A stretch of DNA of 62,069 nucleotides, taken from positions 1 to 62,069 of the forward strand of contig NZ_JACJTO010000027.1 in the NCBI RefSeq assembly GCF_014698755.1, in the 5' to 3' direction. The stretch's first letter is position 1, and the number at the start of each line of letters is the position of its first letter. The notes below the pieces were generated by a model. It was not told the DNA's origin. It was given only the letters and a program-made list of their open reading frames with translations, and did no database searches. The translations under genes were made by a program, and so were the position numbers. The DNA is from Aphanizomenon flos-aquae FACHB-1287. GTDB lineage: Bacteria > Cyanobacteriota > Cyanobacteriia > Cyanobacteriales > Nostocaceae. Of the stretch, positions 26,916 through 35,530 are shown piece by piece.

Positions 26916-28787
26916 TTAATTTTTCCGATGTCTCACTCGTTCAGGACTACCGGTAGGAATTGCGGCAATTAATTTTTGAGTATATTCTTCTTTTGGTTGA
27001 AGATAAATACTTTCAGATGTCCCTGATTCGACAATTTTCCCTTGATTCATGACCAAAATGCGATCGCTTAAAAATTTCACGACACTTAAATCATGGGAAA
27101 TAAAGATATAAGTTAGTTGAAAATCGGCTTGTAATTCTTTCAATAAATTTAAAACCTGCGCTTGTACAGAAACATCTAAGGCTGAAACTGACTCATCACA
27201 AATAATAAATTTAGGGTTTAAAGCTAAAGCTCGTGCAATACAAACTCGTTGACGTTGACCACCTGAAAATTGATGAGGGTACTTTTTCATGTCGTCCGCA
27301 CTTAAACCCACTCTTTCCAACAGTTCTACTACCCTAGCTTGTTGCTGTTGTTGGGAGTTACCGATACCATGAATTAACAGGGGTTCCACAATGGCTTTCC
27401 CAATCTTAATCCGGGGGTTGAGGGAACTAAAAGGATTTTGGAAAATAATTTGCATTTCCCGTCGTAAGTGCTGCAAGGTTTTCCCGGTTAGATGAGTAAT
27501 ATCTTGTCCAGCAAACAATATTTGACCGCTCATCGGTTCGATTAGTCGCAGCAAGGTTCTACCTAATGTAGTTTTACCGCAACCAGATTCTCCCACCAAT
27601 CCCAAGGTTTCTCCAGGAAAAACATCAAAGGAAACGCCATTCACTGCCTTATGATAACGTTTGGTGCTGCCAAATACTCCCCGCACTGGAAAACCGACTT
27701 CTAGGTTACTAACTCTCAACAGAGGTTGATTTCTACTAAGATTTGCTAATCTGTCGTTGGTCTCTTCCTTAGTAATTTCCGCTGGTTGTGCGGGTTCTTT
27801 AGTCTGAATTGTGACTTTACCAAATTCATCTTCTGTGACACTCATGTAGTCAGAAACAGTCAGCAGTTTGTGGGGACGATGATTAAGATTAGGACGACAA
27901 GCTACAAGTCCTTTGGTATAAGGATGTTGAGGATTATTAAAAATTTGTGCTGCTAGACCATTTTCGACAATTTTACCCTTATACATGACTGCTACTTGGT
28001 CAGTAATTTCCGCAATTAACCCCAAGTCGTGGCTAATAAAAATCATTGCCATATTGCGACTTCGTTGTAATTCATACAACAATGTCAGAATTGTTGCTTG
28101 CACGGTCACATCTAAAGCTGTAGTTGGTTCATCAGCAATTAATACAGATGGATTACAGGAAATAGCCATTGCAATCATAACCCGTTGCAATTGTCCTCCA
28201 GATAGCTGATGAGGATATCTTTCCAGCATTGCTTCTTTGTGTTGTTTTACCAACTGTGCTAATTTAAAACTATCTAATTCCGAATAGTTATGATCAAGAT
28301 ACTGTGTTTTAATTTGCTCATCACTAGGTAAAAGGTTAACTTCTTGTAAACCCGCAATTGCGATTTTTTTAGCTGCAATTGCATTGACATTTTGATGTCG
28401 CATAATTGCTTCTTGCAACTGAAAACCGATACTATAAACCGGATTTAAAGAACTCATTGGTTCTTGAAAAATCATAGCAATATCACCACCTCGATAAAGC
28501 TGCATTTCTTCAGGTGATAATGTTAATAAATCCAGTGGTCGACCATTTGTCCGAGAAAATAAAATTTTCCCTCCAGTCACTTTTCCGGGATATTGCAACA
28601 AACCCATAATTGCTAAAGCTGTAACTGACTTTCCACTCCCTGATTCTCCCACTATTCCTAGAGTTTCACCCTGATTTAACTGGAAACTAATATCATCAAT
28701 AGCTTTTACATTGCTACTGTCACTGATAAATTCAACTTGTAGATTGCGAACCTCTAAAACTGTTTCTTTCATAAAATTGGCAAACAA
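26916..28787 (-). CDS. Fused double-ATPase of a peptide/oligopeptide ABC transporter (DppD-DppF type)
   Basis: A 623-residue protein with two full ABC domains. Domain 1 (about 8-290): Walker A GESGSGKS, signature LSGGQLQRV, Walker [13 protein letters not shown]. Domain 2 (about 350-610): [30 protein letters not shown]. Each carries the C-terminal oligopeptide extension ([15 protein letters not shown]). It would energise import of di/oligopeptides or nickel, working with permease genes not present here. The second Walker B has D-E-S where D-E-P is usual. Domain fusion is as in GsiA/YejF. Confidence 0.93.
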   Translation of the reverse strand: MFANFMKETVLEVRNLQVEFISDSSNVKAIDDISFQLNQGETLGIVGESGSGKSVTALAIMGLLQYPGKVTGGKILFSRTNGRPLDLLTLSPEEMQLYRGGDIAMIFQEPMSSLNPVYSIGFQLQEAIMRHQNVNAIAAKKIAIAGLQEVNLLPSDEQIKTQYLDHNYSELDSFKLAQLVKQHKEAMLERYPHQLSGGQLQRVMIAMAISCNPSVLIADEPTTALDVTVQATILTLLYELQRSRNMAMIFISHDLGLIAEITDQVAVMYKGKIVENGLAAQIFNNPQHPYTKGLVACRPNLNHRPHKLLTVSDYMSVTEDEFGKVTIQTKEPAQPAEITKEETNDRLANLSRNQPLLRVSNLEVGFPVRGVFGSTKRYHKAVNGVSFDVFPGETLGLVGESGCGKTTLGRTLLRLIEPMSGQILFAGQDITHLTGKTLQHLRREMQIIFQNPFSSLNPRIKIGKAIVEPLLIHGIGNSQQQQQARVVELLERVGLSADDMKKYPHQFSGGQRQRVCIARALALNPKFIICDESVSALDVSVQAQVLNLLKELQADFQLTYIFISHDLSVVKFLSDRILVMNQGKIVESGTSESIYLQPKEEYTQKLIAAIPTGSPERVRHRKN

Positions 28788-28794
28788 ATTAATT

Positions 28795-28824
28795 AAAAAT
28801 GAAAAATGAAAAATGAAAAAACAC
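28795..28824. repeat. STRR: AAAAATG heptamers
   Basis: Three to four tandem AAAAATG heptamers in the gap between the TPR gene and the ABC ATPase gene. Confidence 0.75.
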
Positions 28825-28861
28825 TTTTAACTCTGTCTCTTTACCTTGGGCTTTTTCTCTG

Positions 28862-30607
28862 TTATAACTTCTGCAAAATATCTGGTAGTAATTGTCCTGG
28901 AAGTTTAGATAGAGCTAAATTTTGTCCTTGGATTCCTAACTCATTATGAAAAACACGAATTATACTGATAATGTAGCCGATTGTTGTTTGATAATTTTCT
29001 GTTTCTCTATCAAAGCCAATTAATGCGGACAAATGATTTTCTAAAGCGGCTTGTAAATGTTGAGAGAGTGTTTTTTTATCACCATTAAAATGTACACTTT
29101 TCACTAAGTCATGATGAGCTAATGCTAAATTATTATGTGCCATATATAAATCAAAATTTAAAACTAGATTACTAAGTGAGTGAGCGGTATTCACAGCTTC
29201 TTGATAAGCATGAATACATAATTTTATAAGTTTTTGTTGATCTTGGCTTGTTGTTTGGGGCTGATTTGCCAAATGCCAATAAGCGATACCCAGATTATTT
29301 TGAGTAGCAGCATAACCCTGGGGAACATCAATAGACGTTCGATATTTTAATGCTTCATTGTAAACCTGAATTGCTAAGTGGAGATTTTCCATTGGTTGTT
29401 CATACTGAGAAAGATTCCAATAAGCCGTACCAATGTTATTTTGAATCATCCCATATTTTAGGGGTTGATCTGTCGGTTGATAGTGAACAACCGCTGATTT
29501 ATAAGCAGTAATTGCTTTTGTGAGATTTTCCACAGGTTGATCATACTGTCCTAAATGCCAGTAAGCTGTACCTAGGTTATTCTGACAAGCAGCATATTTT
29601 AAAGGTTCTATCTCCTCCTGTCGATAACGTAGTGCTTCACTGTAAGCAATAACTGCAAAATTCCAATTTTCTACGGTATCAGCAAACCTAGCTAAATCAC
29701 CATAGGCAGTTCCAAGATTATTTTGAATACGGGCATAGGTTTCTGGGTGAGTATCAACTGTAATCAGCTTAAGTCCTAATTTATAAAAATCTATTCCTTG
29801 CTGAATATAAATTTTCGACTCTTCAGAATTATCAGGGGCACGGTGTAATATCCAGTAAAGTGTCCCCAAATCATTTAAAATATCTGGAAGTTGTGGAGAA
29901 TTTTCATCATGACTAATTGCTTCTTGATAAGCTAAAATTGCAATCATTAATTTTTCTACCGTTGCTTGTCCTTGCTCAATCTGCAACCGATAGAAATTAC
30001 CAAGATGATAATAGGCTTTTCCTAATTCTTCTGCTTTGGATTCTTGAATATGTAATTGTTCAATTTCCCAGAGCATTTGTTGAACTTGATCATAATCATC
30101 AGCATTAATTTTTGCCTTAATTAATCCTTGTAATTCTTGGTTAATATGAGCTAAGGTAAATGAACTCTGATCATTAGTAATTTGAGGGGACAGAACCGGA
30201 GATTTTTCTGGTATTTCTGTGATTAAATCTGTGGTTTTAGTTACAAACAAATCAGGTTTGTTTGTTAGTTTGGTGTCTTGAGAAATTGTTTCTTCATTAA
30301 CAATTAAATGAGTCAGATTTTCTCGCTCTAAACTACGGGAATCAGCTACAACCTCTGAATAACCTCGATTATCTATAGTTGGTGTCGGTTCTCCCGCAAA
30401 GACAAATACACCGGTGTGACATTGCCAAAATTTGGGTGCTGATTGCTGAATTGCAGATAACCAAGGATGAGAAACCCAAAATAATAAACTAGATTCTAAA
30501 AAGTGACTAGATTCATGACCAGATAAATGTTGTTGACCTAAATGGAGATAATTCAAAAATAACCGCTGTATTGCAACTGGTTCTTTAGTGAGCATTTCCA
30601 CCCCCAC
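28862..30607 (-). CDS. Tetratricopeptide-repeat protein, main part of a frameshifted gene
   Basis: A 581-residue open frame. Residues about 150-500 contain roughly eight TPR-like units, several nearly identical (NNLGTAYWHLGQYDQPVEN, NNIGTAYWNLSQYEQPMEN), so it is a protein-binding solenoid. The stretch just before its first in-frame start reads ...SLPIPGFQIVGVEMLTKE and remains open upstream of 30607, while the conserved N-terminal domain lies in another frame at 30553-31020. The two ORFs overlap by 55 bases. I infer one original gene of about 730 codons with an indel near 30640-30690. Function unknown. Confidence 0.75.
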   Translation of the reverse strand: MGVEMLTKEPVAIQRLFLNYLHLGQQHLSGHESSHFLESSLLFWVSHPWLSAIQQSAPKFWQCHTGVFVFAGEPTPTIDNRGYSEVVADSRSLERENLTHLIVNEETISQDTKLTNKPDLFVTKTTDLITEIPEKSPVLSPQITNDQSSFTLAHINQELQGLIKAKINADDYDQVQQMLWEIEQLHIQESKAEELGKAYYHLGNFYRLQIEQGQATVEKLMIAILAYQEAISHDENSPQLPDILNDLGTLYWILHRAPDNSEESKIYIQQGIDFYKLGLKLITVDTHPETYARIQNNLGTAYGDLARFADTVENWNFAVIAYSEALRYRQEEIEPLKYAACQNNLGTAYWHLGQYDQPVENLTKAITAYKSAVVHYQPTDQPLKYGMIQNNIGTAYWNLSQYEQPMENLHLAIQVYNEALKYRTSIDVPQGYAATQNNLGIAYWHLANQPQTTSQDQQKLIKLCIHAYQEAVNTAHSLSNLVLNFDLYMAHNNLALAHHDLVKSVHFNGDKKTLSQHLQAALENHLSALIGFDRETENYQTTIGYIISIIRVFHNELGIQGQNLALSKLPGQLLPDILQKL

Positions 30608-31020
30608 AATCTGAAATCCAGGAATTGGTAAGGAACGGAGGGATTCTCTGTTGATCCTCCAATCAGTGGAGGTGGATAATTAGCTAACCATTGATTAATT
30701 TGCGCTATAGGATTGGGATCGCTTAAATTTAGACGTAGAGTAACTAACCGTGGATAAGCTGGTGTACTAATGTCTCCACGGACTTGCTGGTATAATACTT
30801 TGCCAACTGGATAAGCGAGGGTTGAGTGTAAACGTGCTGCTATCCGGTTTCTTAAATGTAAATCATCACATATAGCAAATAAAATTTGTCTACGTAAACC
30901 CAGACTCAGGGTTAGTTTTAGACGTTTATATACTTGCTGATTCAAACTGACGTTTTCTGTGTGTACAGTTTCATTCACACTTGTATTTGGCTGGGTTTTT
31001 GCCCTTTTTTCTGTATACAT
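30553..31020 (-). CDS. N-terminal part of the frameshifted TPR gene
   Basis: About 155 residues from the ATG at 31020 (MYTEKRAKTQPN). It contains a regular N-terminal domain (LSLGLRRQILFAICDDLHLRN, YPRLVTLRLNLSDPNPIAQ) up to about residue 125; beyond PPPLIGGS it becomes unrelated sequence because the frame has slipped, while the continuation is in the frame of the TPR ORF. Either a recent pseudogene, a sequencing error or, less likely, two translationally coupled genes. Confidence 0.65.
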   Translation of the reverse strand: MYTEKRAKTQPNTSVNETVHTENVSLNQQVYKRLKLTLSLGLRRQILFAICDDLHLRNRIAARLHSTLAYPVGKVLYQQVRGDISTPAYPRLVTLRLNLSDPNPIAQINQWLANYPPPLIGGSTENPSVPYQFLDFRLWGWKCSLKNQLQYSGYF

Positions 31021-31241
31021 CCCGACTGAATAAATTAAATTAAGTATTAATGTCACATCTCATAATTTGGATTTTCCCGGAGATGTTTTCTTGTTCAGGA
31101 TGAATCAAGTTTTACGAGCTAGAATGTCAAAAAAAGACTATATTATCTTTTTATTTCGGCATTCTAACAAAAAATCAGGTTCTTGATCAATATCAGAACC
31201 TGAAATCAGGAAAAGTTAAAATTTAAAGGACTGTTTTCCAA

Positions 31242-31421
31242 TTAACTAACATTGGAAACAGTGAAAGCCACAAAGATTACCCCTGCGACTAAAAGCATGG
31301 CTACAACTCCTAAGATAATATAATTACGCTTTTGAGAGTTTGTTGGAGGTTCGGCTTGATAAACTTTGGGCTCTTTAGCAAAGTTATTGAGCCGACCGCC
31401 TTCTTCACTTGTATAGGGCAT
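31242..31421 (-). CDS. psb34: Photosystem II assembly-associated protein Psb34
   Basis: A 59-residue single-helix protein. The N-terminal MPYTSEEGGRLNNFAKEP and YQAEPPT, then QKRNYI and one transmembrane helix (about 35-54, IILGVVAMLLVAGVIFVAF), match Psb34 (Synechocystis Ssl1498), which binds the CP47 side of PSII during assembly and exchanges with high-light-inducible proteins. Thylakoid location expected. A single-gene unit. Confidence 0.88.
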   Translation of the reverse strand: MPYTSEEGGRLNNFAKEPKVYQAEPPTNSQKRNYIILGVVAMLLVAGVIFVAFTVSNVS

Positions 31422-31865
31422 GAAGTAATTCCTTGTTATGTTTGTTGATTTAATGTTACATAAATTTTACATCACTCTCATAAAAATAGACAAATAGTTA
31501 CTTGAATTAAAATTCCTAGTATTTTGGCTGATATCTTGACAAAATAGACATTTCATGGTTGATTTTATACTATTTTGTTTGACCTGACTACTAATTCAGG
31601 AATATCTCTATACTAATGTCATTATAAATACATTCAGCCTTTTTAACTGCGTTGGAGTCAGTGCTACTATTTTGTTGTGCTGGGGGCTTTTTTGTGCCTA
31701 TTTTTTTATACTTTGATTATCTCAAATATTGTTACATTTTGTCTTTAACTGCCTGATTATTGGTTATAAATGTTAATCTTTAATTCCTAAAGCAAAAGCC
31801 TGGATGATTTTTAATATTTGTTTTTTAGGTTACAATAGAGAATACACTTTAATCAGGTGATTATC
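31422..31865. other. Gene-free stretch between psb34 and the 108-residue gene
   Basis: About 440 A+T-rich bases that include the psb34 promoter on the minus strand. Near 31675-31710 the sequence GTTGTGCTGGGGGCTTTTTTGTG looks like a terminator tail without a clear stem. A small RNA here is possible but not supported. Confidence 0.4.
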
Positions 31866-32183
31866 ATGACAAAATCTACACCGCAAAGGGTTGTCCGTCG
31901 TGGTCGAGTATTTCCCGAAATTCAGTGGACTCAAGAACAAAAAGCTCAGGAAAAAGCGAGAAGACAGGCTTTTTCTGATCGTTGTTGGGCAATTTTTGAG
32001 CGGTTAAAACCGGAAATACTCGATAAATACTATGGTTGGTATATTGCTATTGAACCTGATAGTGGGGATTATTTTATTGATCAGGATCAAGAGGTAGCTA
32101 GTAAAATGGCCAGAGAAAAGTATCCTCATGTCATTCATCATATTTATGGCATTAATGAAACGGGAGTTAGTGGCAGAATATGA
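31866..32183 (+). CDS. Conserved cyanobacterial protein paired with the aspartic-protease-like gene
   Basis: A 105-residue soluble basic protein starting at MTKSTPQR. The N-terminus is Arg-rich (RVVRRGRVFPEI); the middle has a charged helix (QEQKAQEKARRQAF), and the C-terminal half KYYGWYIAIEPDSGDYFID ends with YPHVIHHIYGINETG, a small alpha/beta pattern I recall from many cyanobacterial ORFs beside retropepsin-like genes. Its stop overlaps the next start by four bases (ATGA), implying translational coupling. Antitoxin-like or substrate-like role would be speculation. Confidence 0.72.
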   Translation: MTKSTPQRVVRRGRVFPEIQWTQEQKAQEKARRQAFSDRCWAIFERLKPEILDKYYGWYIAIEPDSGDYFIDQDQEVASKMAREKYPHVIHHIYGINETGVSGRI

Positions 32184-32548
32184 TTGAGGGTAGATTTGGA
32201 GATAAAGGTCAAATTTATTTGGAAATTGATTTAATTGATGGAGATAATTTCAGTTTTCCTGTAGAAACAATGTTAGACACGGGATTTACTGAATATTTAG
32301 CCATGAATAAACAAGATGTACAAAGTCTTGATTGGCCTTTTTTAAGACAAAATAAATTAAGAACTGCTCAAGGAGAAACTGATTTTGATGTTTATCATGG
32401 TAGGGTAATAGTAGATGGTCAAGAGTGGGAAATTCCTGTATTTGCTGGAGATGAAATTCAGGAAATTTTACTGGGTTCTCGATGGTTGAAGTTGTTTGTT
32501 TTAGTTGCTAATTATGGTGAAGATAGGGTAAGTTTAGAATTGATTTAA
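32180..32548 (+). CDS. Retropepsin-like aspartic protease (clan AA)
   Basis: A 122-residue protein of the single-domain aspartic protease family. The catalytic motif L-D-T-G (VETMLDTGFTEYLAM, Asp about residue 32) and the later hydrophobic-hydrophobic-Gly segment (EILLGSRWLKLF) are present, as in retroviral proteases, which are active as dimers. No signal peptide or membrane segment. Coupled to the preceding gene by a four-base overlap. The substrate is unknown. Confidence 0.78.
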   Translation: MIEGRFGDKGQIYLEIDLIDGDNFSFPVETMLDTGFTEYLAMNKQDVQSLDWPFLRQNKLRTAQGETDFDVYHGRVIVDGQEWEIPVFAGDEIQEILLGSRWLKLFVLVANYGEDRVSLELI

Positions 32549-32688
32549 TTAAGATTTTTTATTAATAAAAAGGTGGATTACGGGTTGTATCTAGAACGAA
32601 ATAGCCCTGGGTGGTAATTGCCAGAATATTTGGTCTTTATTCCAAATTTTAGGGCTAGGATGCCTAAAAAGACAATATAATTAGATTT

Positions 32689-32812
32689 AGGGACTTCCAA
32701 GAAATAAATTATCCTGATTAACGAACCACAGAGGCGCAGAGGACACAGAGGAATAAGGGTTTGAGAGATTTTTGTGTTAGGTGGTTGAGTATTTTTTTAT
32801 TTGGAAGTCCCT
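32689..32812. mobile_element. 124-bp MITE with AGGGACTTCCAA terminal inverted repeats
   Basis: The left end AGGGACTTCCAAGAAATAAA and the right end TTTTATTTGGAAGTCCCT are inverted repeats (about 17 of 19 pairs). The inside holds a CACAGAGGCGCAGAGGACACAGAGG-type direct repeat and no gene. It looks like a transposase-less element of a DDE-type IS. Its right end overlaps the false upstream extension of the next gene. Confidence 0.7.
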
Positions 32813-32846
32813 TAACAAATTACTGATTTTATTAACGTTGCTTTTT

Positions 32847-33344
32847 ATGCCCAAGCATGATCCCGCAAAATTAAAAAAAGTATCTATTAGTCTTCCCTTT
32901 GGTATAGGTTCTGCGGAATGGGAAGCTGACACAACGGAACGAAAAGCCGCTTGGTCGTTATATGTGGAACTGGTAACGCGTATTGCTGTCCAGTCTTTAG
33001 AAGTTGACCAGGGGTTAGTGCGAGAAGCGTTGAACTCTCTGTATAGTTTATTCGGAACTACCCGTGAAGTTCTCAAAGCTGCTGGACCTGATGTGGGTGC
33101 TTCTAAAAACTCAGTCGGGGGTATTGCTATTGCGGTGCTGAATAATGGGTTAAGACCATTTTTAGCTAAATGGCATCCTGTGTTACAGGCTTGGGAAGCA
33201 AGACGACCTATAGGGGTGAGTCCCAAGGAACATGAGGTAAGTTGGTCAGAAGAATCAAAATTGCGAAGTGAGTTGGCTGCTTTGCGAGGTGGTTTGGAAC
33301 AGTATGCGAAGGCGTTGGCGATTATTGCAGGTGTGGAGGAATAA
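32847..33344 (+). CDS. Unknown helical protein, first gene of a TIR-GUN4 pair
   Basis: A 165-residue protein starting at MPKHDPAKL; the 22-residue upstream extension comes from MITE DNA and was excluded. It is predicted mostly alpha-helical and soluble, with recognisable blocks FGIGSAEWEADTTERKAAW, YVELVTRIAVQ, LNSLYSLFGTTREVLK and LRPFLAKWHPVLQAWE. I recall similar proteins in multigene cyanobacterial loci but cannot name the family. Its stop codon is one base from the ATG of the TIR-GUN4 gene, so the two are almost certainly co-translated and may act together, for example as sensor or regulator of the TIR effector. Confidence 0.7.
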   Translation: MPKHDPAKLKKVSISLPFGIGSAEWEADTTERKAAWSLYVELVTRIAVQSLEVDQGLVREALNSLYSLFGTTREVLKAAGPDVGASKNSVGGIAIAVLNNGLRPFLAKWHPVLQAWEARRPIGVSPKEHEVSWSEESKLRSELAALRGGLEQYAKALAIIAGVEE

Positions 33345-33345
33345 A

Positions 33346-34434
33346 ATGGAAAAATATGATGTTTTTATTTGCCACAATAGCAAAGACAAGCCAGAGGTAG
33401 GAAAAATTAAAAGCATTTTGCAAAGTCAAGGAATCAAAACGTTTTATGATGAGGATAACTTAATAGCATTTAAAAAATGGAAAAAACAACTCCAAGATCA
33501 TATTAGTGAAGTTAAAGCTTTCCTTGTCTTTATTAGTAATAATGGTATAGGACCAATACAACACGAAGAAATTGATTTCTTTTTAAAAGAAGTTTTGCCA
33601 AAAAACTCTGAAATTCAAACAGGCTTAGTTATCCTACGCAACACAGGAGAGGGAATAATAAATACCGTAAAAAACAGTTATCCAGAATTTAAAGACTTTC
33701 ATTATTGTGATTTTCGTAAAGAAGAACTTAACCCAATGAACAAACTGATTTCTGCTATTACTGGAAGAGACCCAGAGTCACAGTCTATAATAACTCAGCC
33801 TAAATCACTCACCAAAACTCCTCAACAACCACCTCATGCAGATAGTATTAGCTCAGAAGGCATAGACTATAGAGAACTCACTGAACTATTATCAGAAAGT
33901 AAATGGGAAGATGCTTGGGAAAATGCTAATTATCTGACTTATAAACTTATGCTCAATGCTGTAGGTAAAACTCAGGGGGATCAATTGACCAAGGAAGACG
34001 TAAAAGATTTTCCATGCACAGACCTCTACAAAATTGACAAATTGTGGGTAGAACATAGCAATGGTAAATTTGGATTCAGCATCCAAAAAGAAATTTATTT
34101 AAGCGTTGGTGGCAAGCCTGATGGTATATTCAATCAAAGTATCTGGAGAAAGTTCAGCGATCTTGTTGGATGGGTAGGAAAAGATGCAAATGGCTGCAAC
34201 TTTTTTTATAACTCCGAGGAAGAATTTACTTTTGATATTTCAGCACATAAGGGTCATCTTCCTGTGTTAATTGAAGATTATCAGGAAATTATTATAGATA
34301 TCTTCGCTCGTATTGAAGCTTGTCCTCAATTTAATAAAGGTCCTTTAAAGCTTCTCAACTCACATCTTGGTTTTCAGCCAGACACTTCAGCAATTAAGGC
34401 TGTAGAGATTATTAACTCACTGCCTAATATTTAG
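33346..34434 (+). CDS. TIR domain - GUN4 domain fusion protein
   Basis: A 362-residue protein with GGAGG before the ATG at 33346. Residues 1-about 140 form a TIR domain: YDVFICHNSKDK (box 1), FYDEDNL, KAFLVFISNNG and HEEIDFFLKE, the Glu of which is in the place of the NADase catalytic Glu. A Pro/Thr/Ser linker (about 148-175) leads to a GUN4 domain (about 180-310): YRELTELLSESKWEDAWE, DFPCTDLYKIDKLWVEHS, GKFGFSIQKEIY, FSDLVGWV. GUN4 binds protoporphyrin and Mg-protoporphyrin in chlorophyll synthesis; in fusions it may sense tetrapyrroles or bind partners. A signalling or defence role is inferred from TIR. Confidence 0.88.
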   Translation: MEKYDVFICHNSKDKPEVGKIKSILQSQGIKTFYDEDNLIAFKKWKKQLQDHISEVKAFLVFISNNGIGPIQHEEIDFFLKEVLPKNSEIQTGLVILRNTGEGIINTVKNSYPEFKDFHYCDFRKEELNPMNKLISAITGRDPESQSIITQPKSLTKTPQQPPHADSISSEGIDYRELTELLSESKWEDAWENANYLTYKLMLNAVGKTQGDQLTKEDVKDFPCTDLYKIDKLWVEHSNGKFGFSIQKEIYLSVGGKPDGIFNQSIWRKFSDLVGWVGKDANGCNFFYNSEEEFTFDISAHKGHLPVLIEDYQEIIIDIFARIEACPQFNKGPLKLLNSHLGFQPDTSAIKAVEIINSLPNI

Positions 34435-34754
34435 TTACCCATATTAATTCAAAATTGCTCGAAAGTTTTGATTTAAAGCAAAAATCCAAACAACTTCTAG
34501 AAATTGCTAAAATAGGAGTAGAAAAAGCGATAGAAACCGATGAAGCAACAGCTACAGATTGGATAAATCAGCAATTGGCAATATTAGGAATTGATATCAA
34601 AAGCATCATCAGTTAATTTCCTGCTGTATAATATTTATATATGTTTTCCCTGATCAATCTAACAGCTTACTATCACGGCAAATTTTGTCATAATATAAAG
34701 ATAGGATTCCCATGACTAATTACGCTTTATCAACATTATGAGGAATAAATAATT
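34435..34754. other. Intergenic region with a decayed ORF fragment
   Basis: After the TIR-GUN4 gene an open stretch (about 34455-34617) encodes LLEIAKIGVEKAIETDEAT and on to a stop, without any start or N-terminal part. The same piece recurs at 35099-35210. The rest is A+T-rich and holds the promoter of the 112-residue gene. Confidence 0.55.
34455..34617 (+). pseudogene. Gene remnant copy 1 (C-terminal fragment)
   Basis: Translates to ...SKQLLEIAKIGVEKAIETD, ATATDWINQQLAILGIDIK and a stop. No start codon or upstream domain survives. About 88% identical over 89 bases to the fragment at 35099-35210, so both derive from one gene family or a segmental duplication. Confidence 0.55.
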
Positions 34755-35093
34755 ATGTCTCAATCCGATTTAATCAATAAACCAGAATTAAGTAACACTA
34801 CCAAAGAAAATCATCTCATAGAAATTTTACGAGAAATTCAAGCAACACCTAAAGAATACTGGCCAAATCTCCTACAAATAATGCGAGTATTTCGAGAAAG
34901 TGTTACTTTTAAACCTGAGATTTTTAACCATTCTCAGCTAGAAATAGACGCACAACAACAAATTTTAAATCAACAACATCAATTACTCAAAGAATTAACC
35001 AAAGAGTGGTTAGAAGAAGGAGAACAAGAAGAACAAACGGAAACTTGGGAATATTTGCGGCAAAAACAAGAAATTGATGATAATCCTTTTTAA
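34755..35093 (+). CDS. Small acidic hypothetical protein
   Basis: A 112-residue soluble protein rich in Glu and Gln. It has an N-terminal amphipathic part (ENHLIEILREIQATPKEYWPNLLQIMR) and a C-terminal charged helix (LLKELTKEWLEEGEQEEQ). I recognise no family; small proteins of this type are often found in toxin-antitoxin or element-rich regions. It is placed between two copies of the same gene remnant. Function unknown. Confidence 0.5.
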   Translation: MSQSDLINKPELSNTTKENHLIEILREIQATPKEYWPNLLQIMRVFRESVTFKPEIFNHSQLEIDAQQQILNQQHQLLKELTKEWLEEGEQEEQTETWEYLRQKQEIDDNPF

Positions 35094-35098
35094 GATTA

Positions 35099-35210
35099 AG
35101 GAGTAGAAAAAGCCATTAAAACCGATGAAGCAACAGCTACAAATTGGATAAATCAACAATTGGAAAATTTAGGAATTGATCTCAAAAATGGAGAAGAAAA
35201 TAAAAATTAA
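35099..35210 (+). pseudogene. Gene remnant copy 2 (C-terminal fragment)
   Basis: Translates to GVEKAIKTDEATATNWINQQ, LENLGIDLKNG and a stop. No start. Near-identical to 34515-34602. It lies between the 112-residue gene and the antitoxin gene. Confidence 0.55.
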
Positions 35211-35260
35211 TGCTGATGTCATTTATAATAGAATTATAGCCTAGTAGTAGAGGTGAAACA

Positions 35261-35530
35261 ATGACCATTGAACAAGCAGTTTTAGAAAACCTGCGAGAGT
35301 TACCAACCGATAAACAACAGGAAGTTTTAGATTTTATTCAATTTCTCAAACATAAACTGTCACAAATAAAAGAACAAGTACAGGAAAAACCATTACAGAA
35401 TAAAGGAGATAGCTTTTGGGAAGGGGTTTTAAGGTTTCGAGAAACAATTGAAAGAGAAGGAATTGAATTTACAGATGAAGATTTTGCTAATTTAAGAGAT
35501 CGTAGTCCAGGACGCGAGATTGATTTATGA
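35261..35530 (+). CDS. Antitoxin of a VapBC-like pair (DUF2281-type)
   Basis: An 89-residue protein. Its N-terminal TIEQAVLENLRELPTDKQQEVLDFIQFLKHKL is the hallmark of the DUF2281-type antitoxin family, common in cyanobacteria. The C-terminal half (FWEGVLRFRETIEREGIEF) would wrap the toxin. AGAGGTG precedes the ATG. Its stop overlaps the toxin start by four bases (ATGA), the typical coupling of toxin-antitoxin pairs; the pair is likely autoregulated. Confidence 0.85.
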   Translation: MTIEQAVLENLRELPTDKQQEVLDFIQFLKHKLSQIKEQVQEKPLQNKGDSFWEGVLRFRETIEREGIEFTDEDFANLRDRSPGREIDL

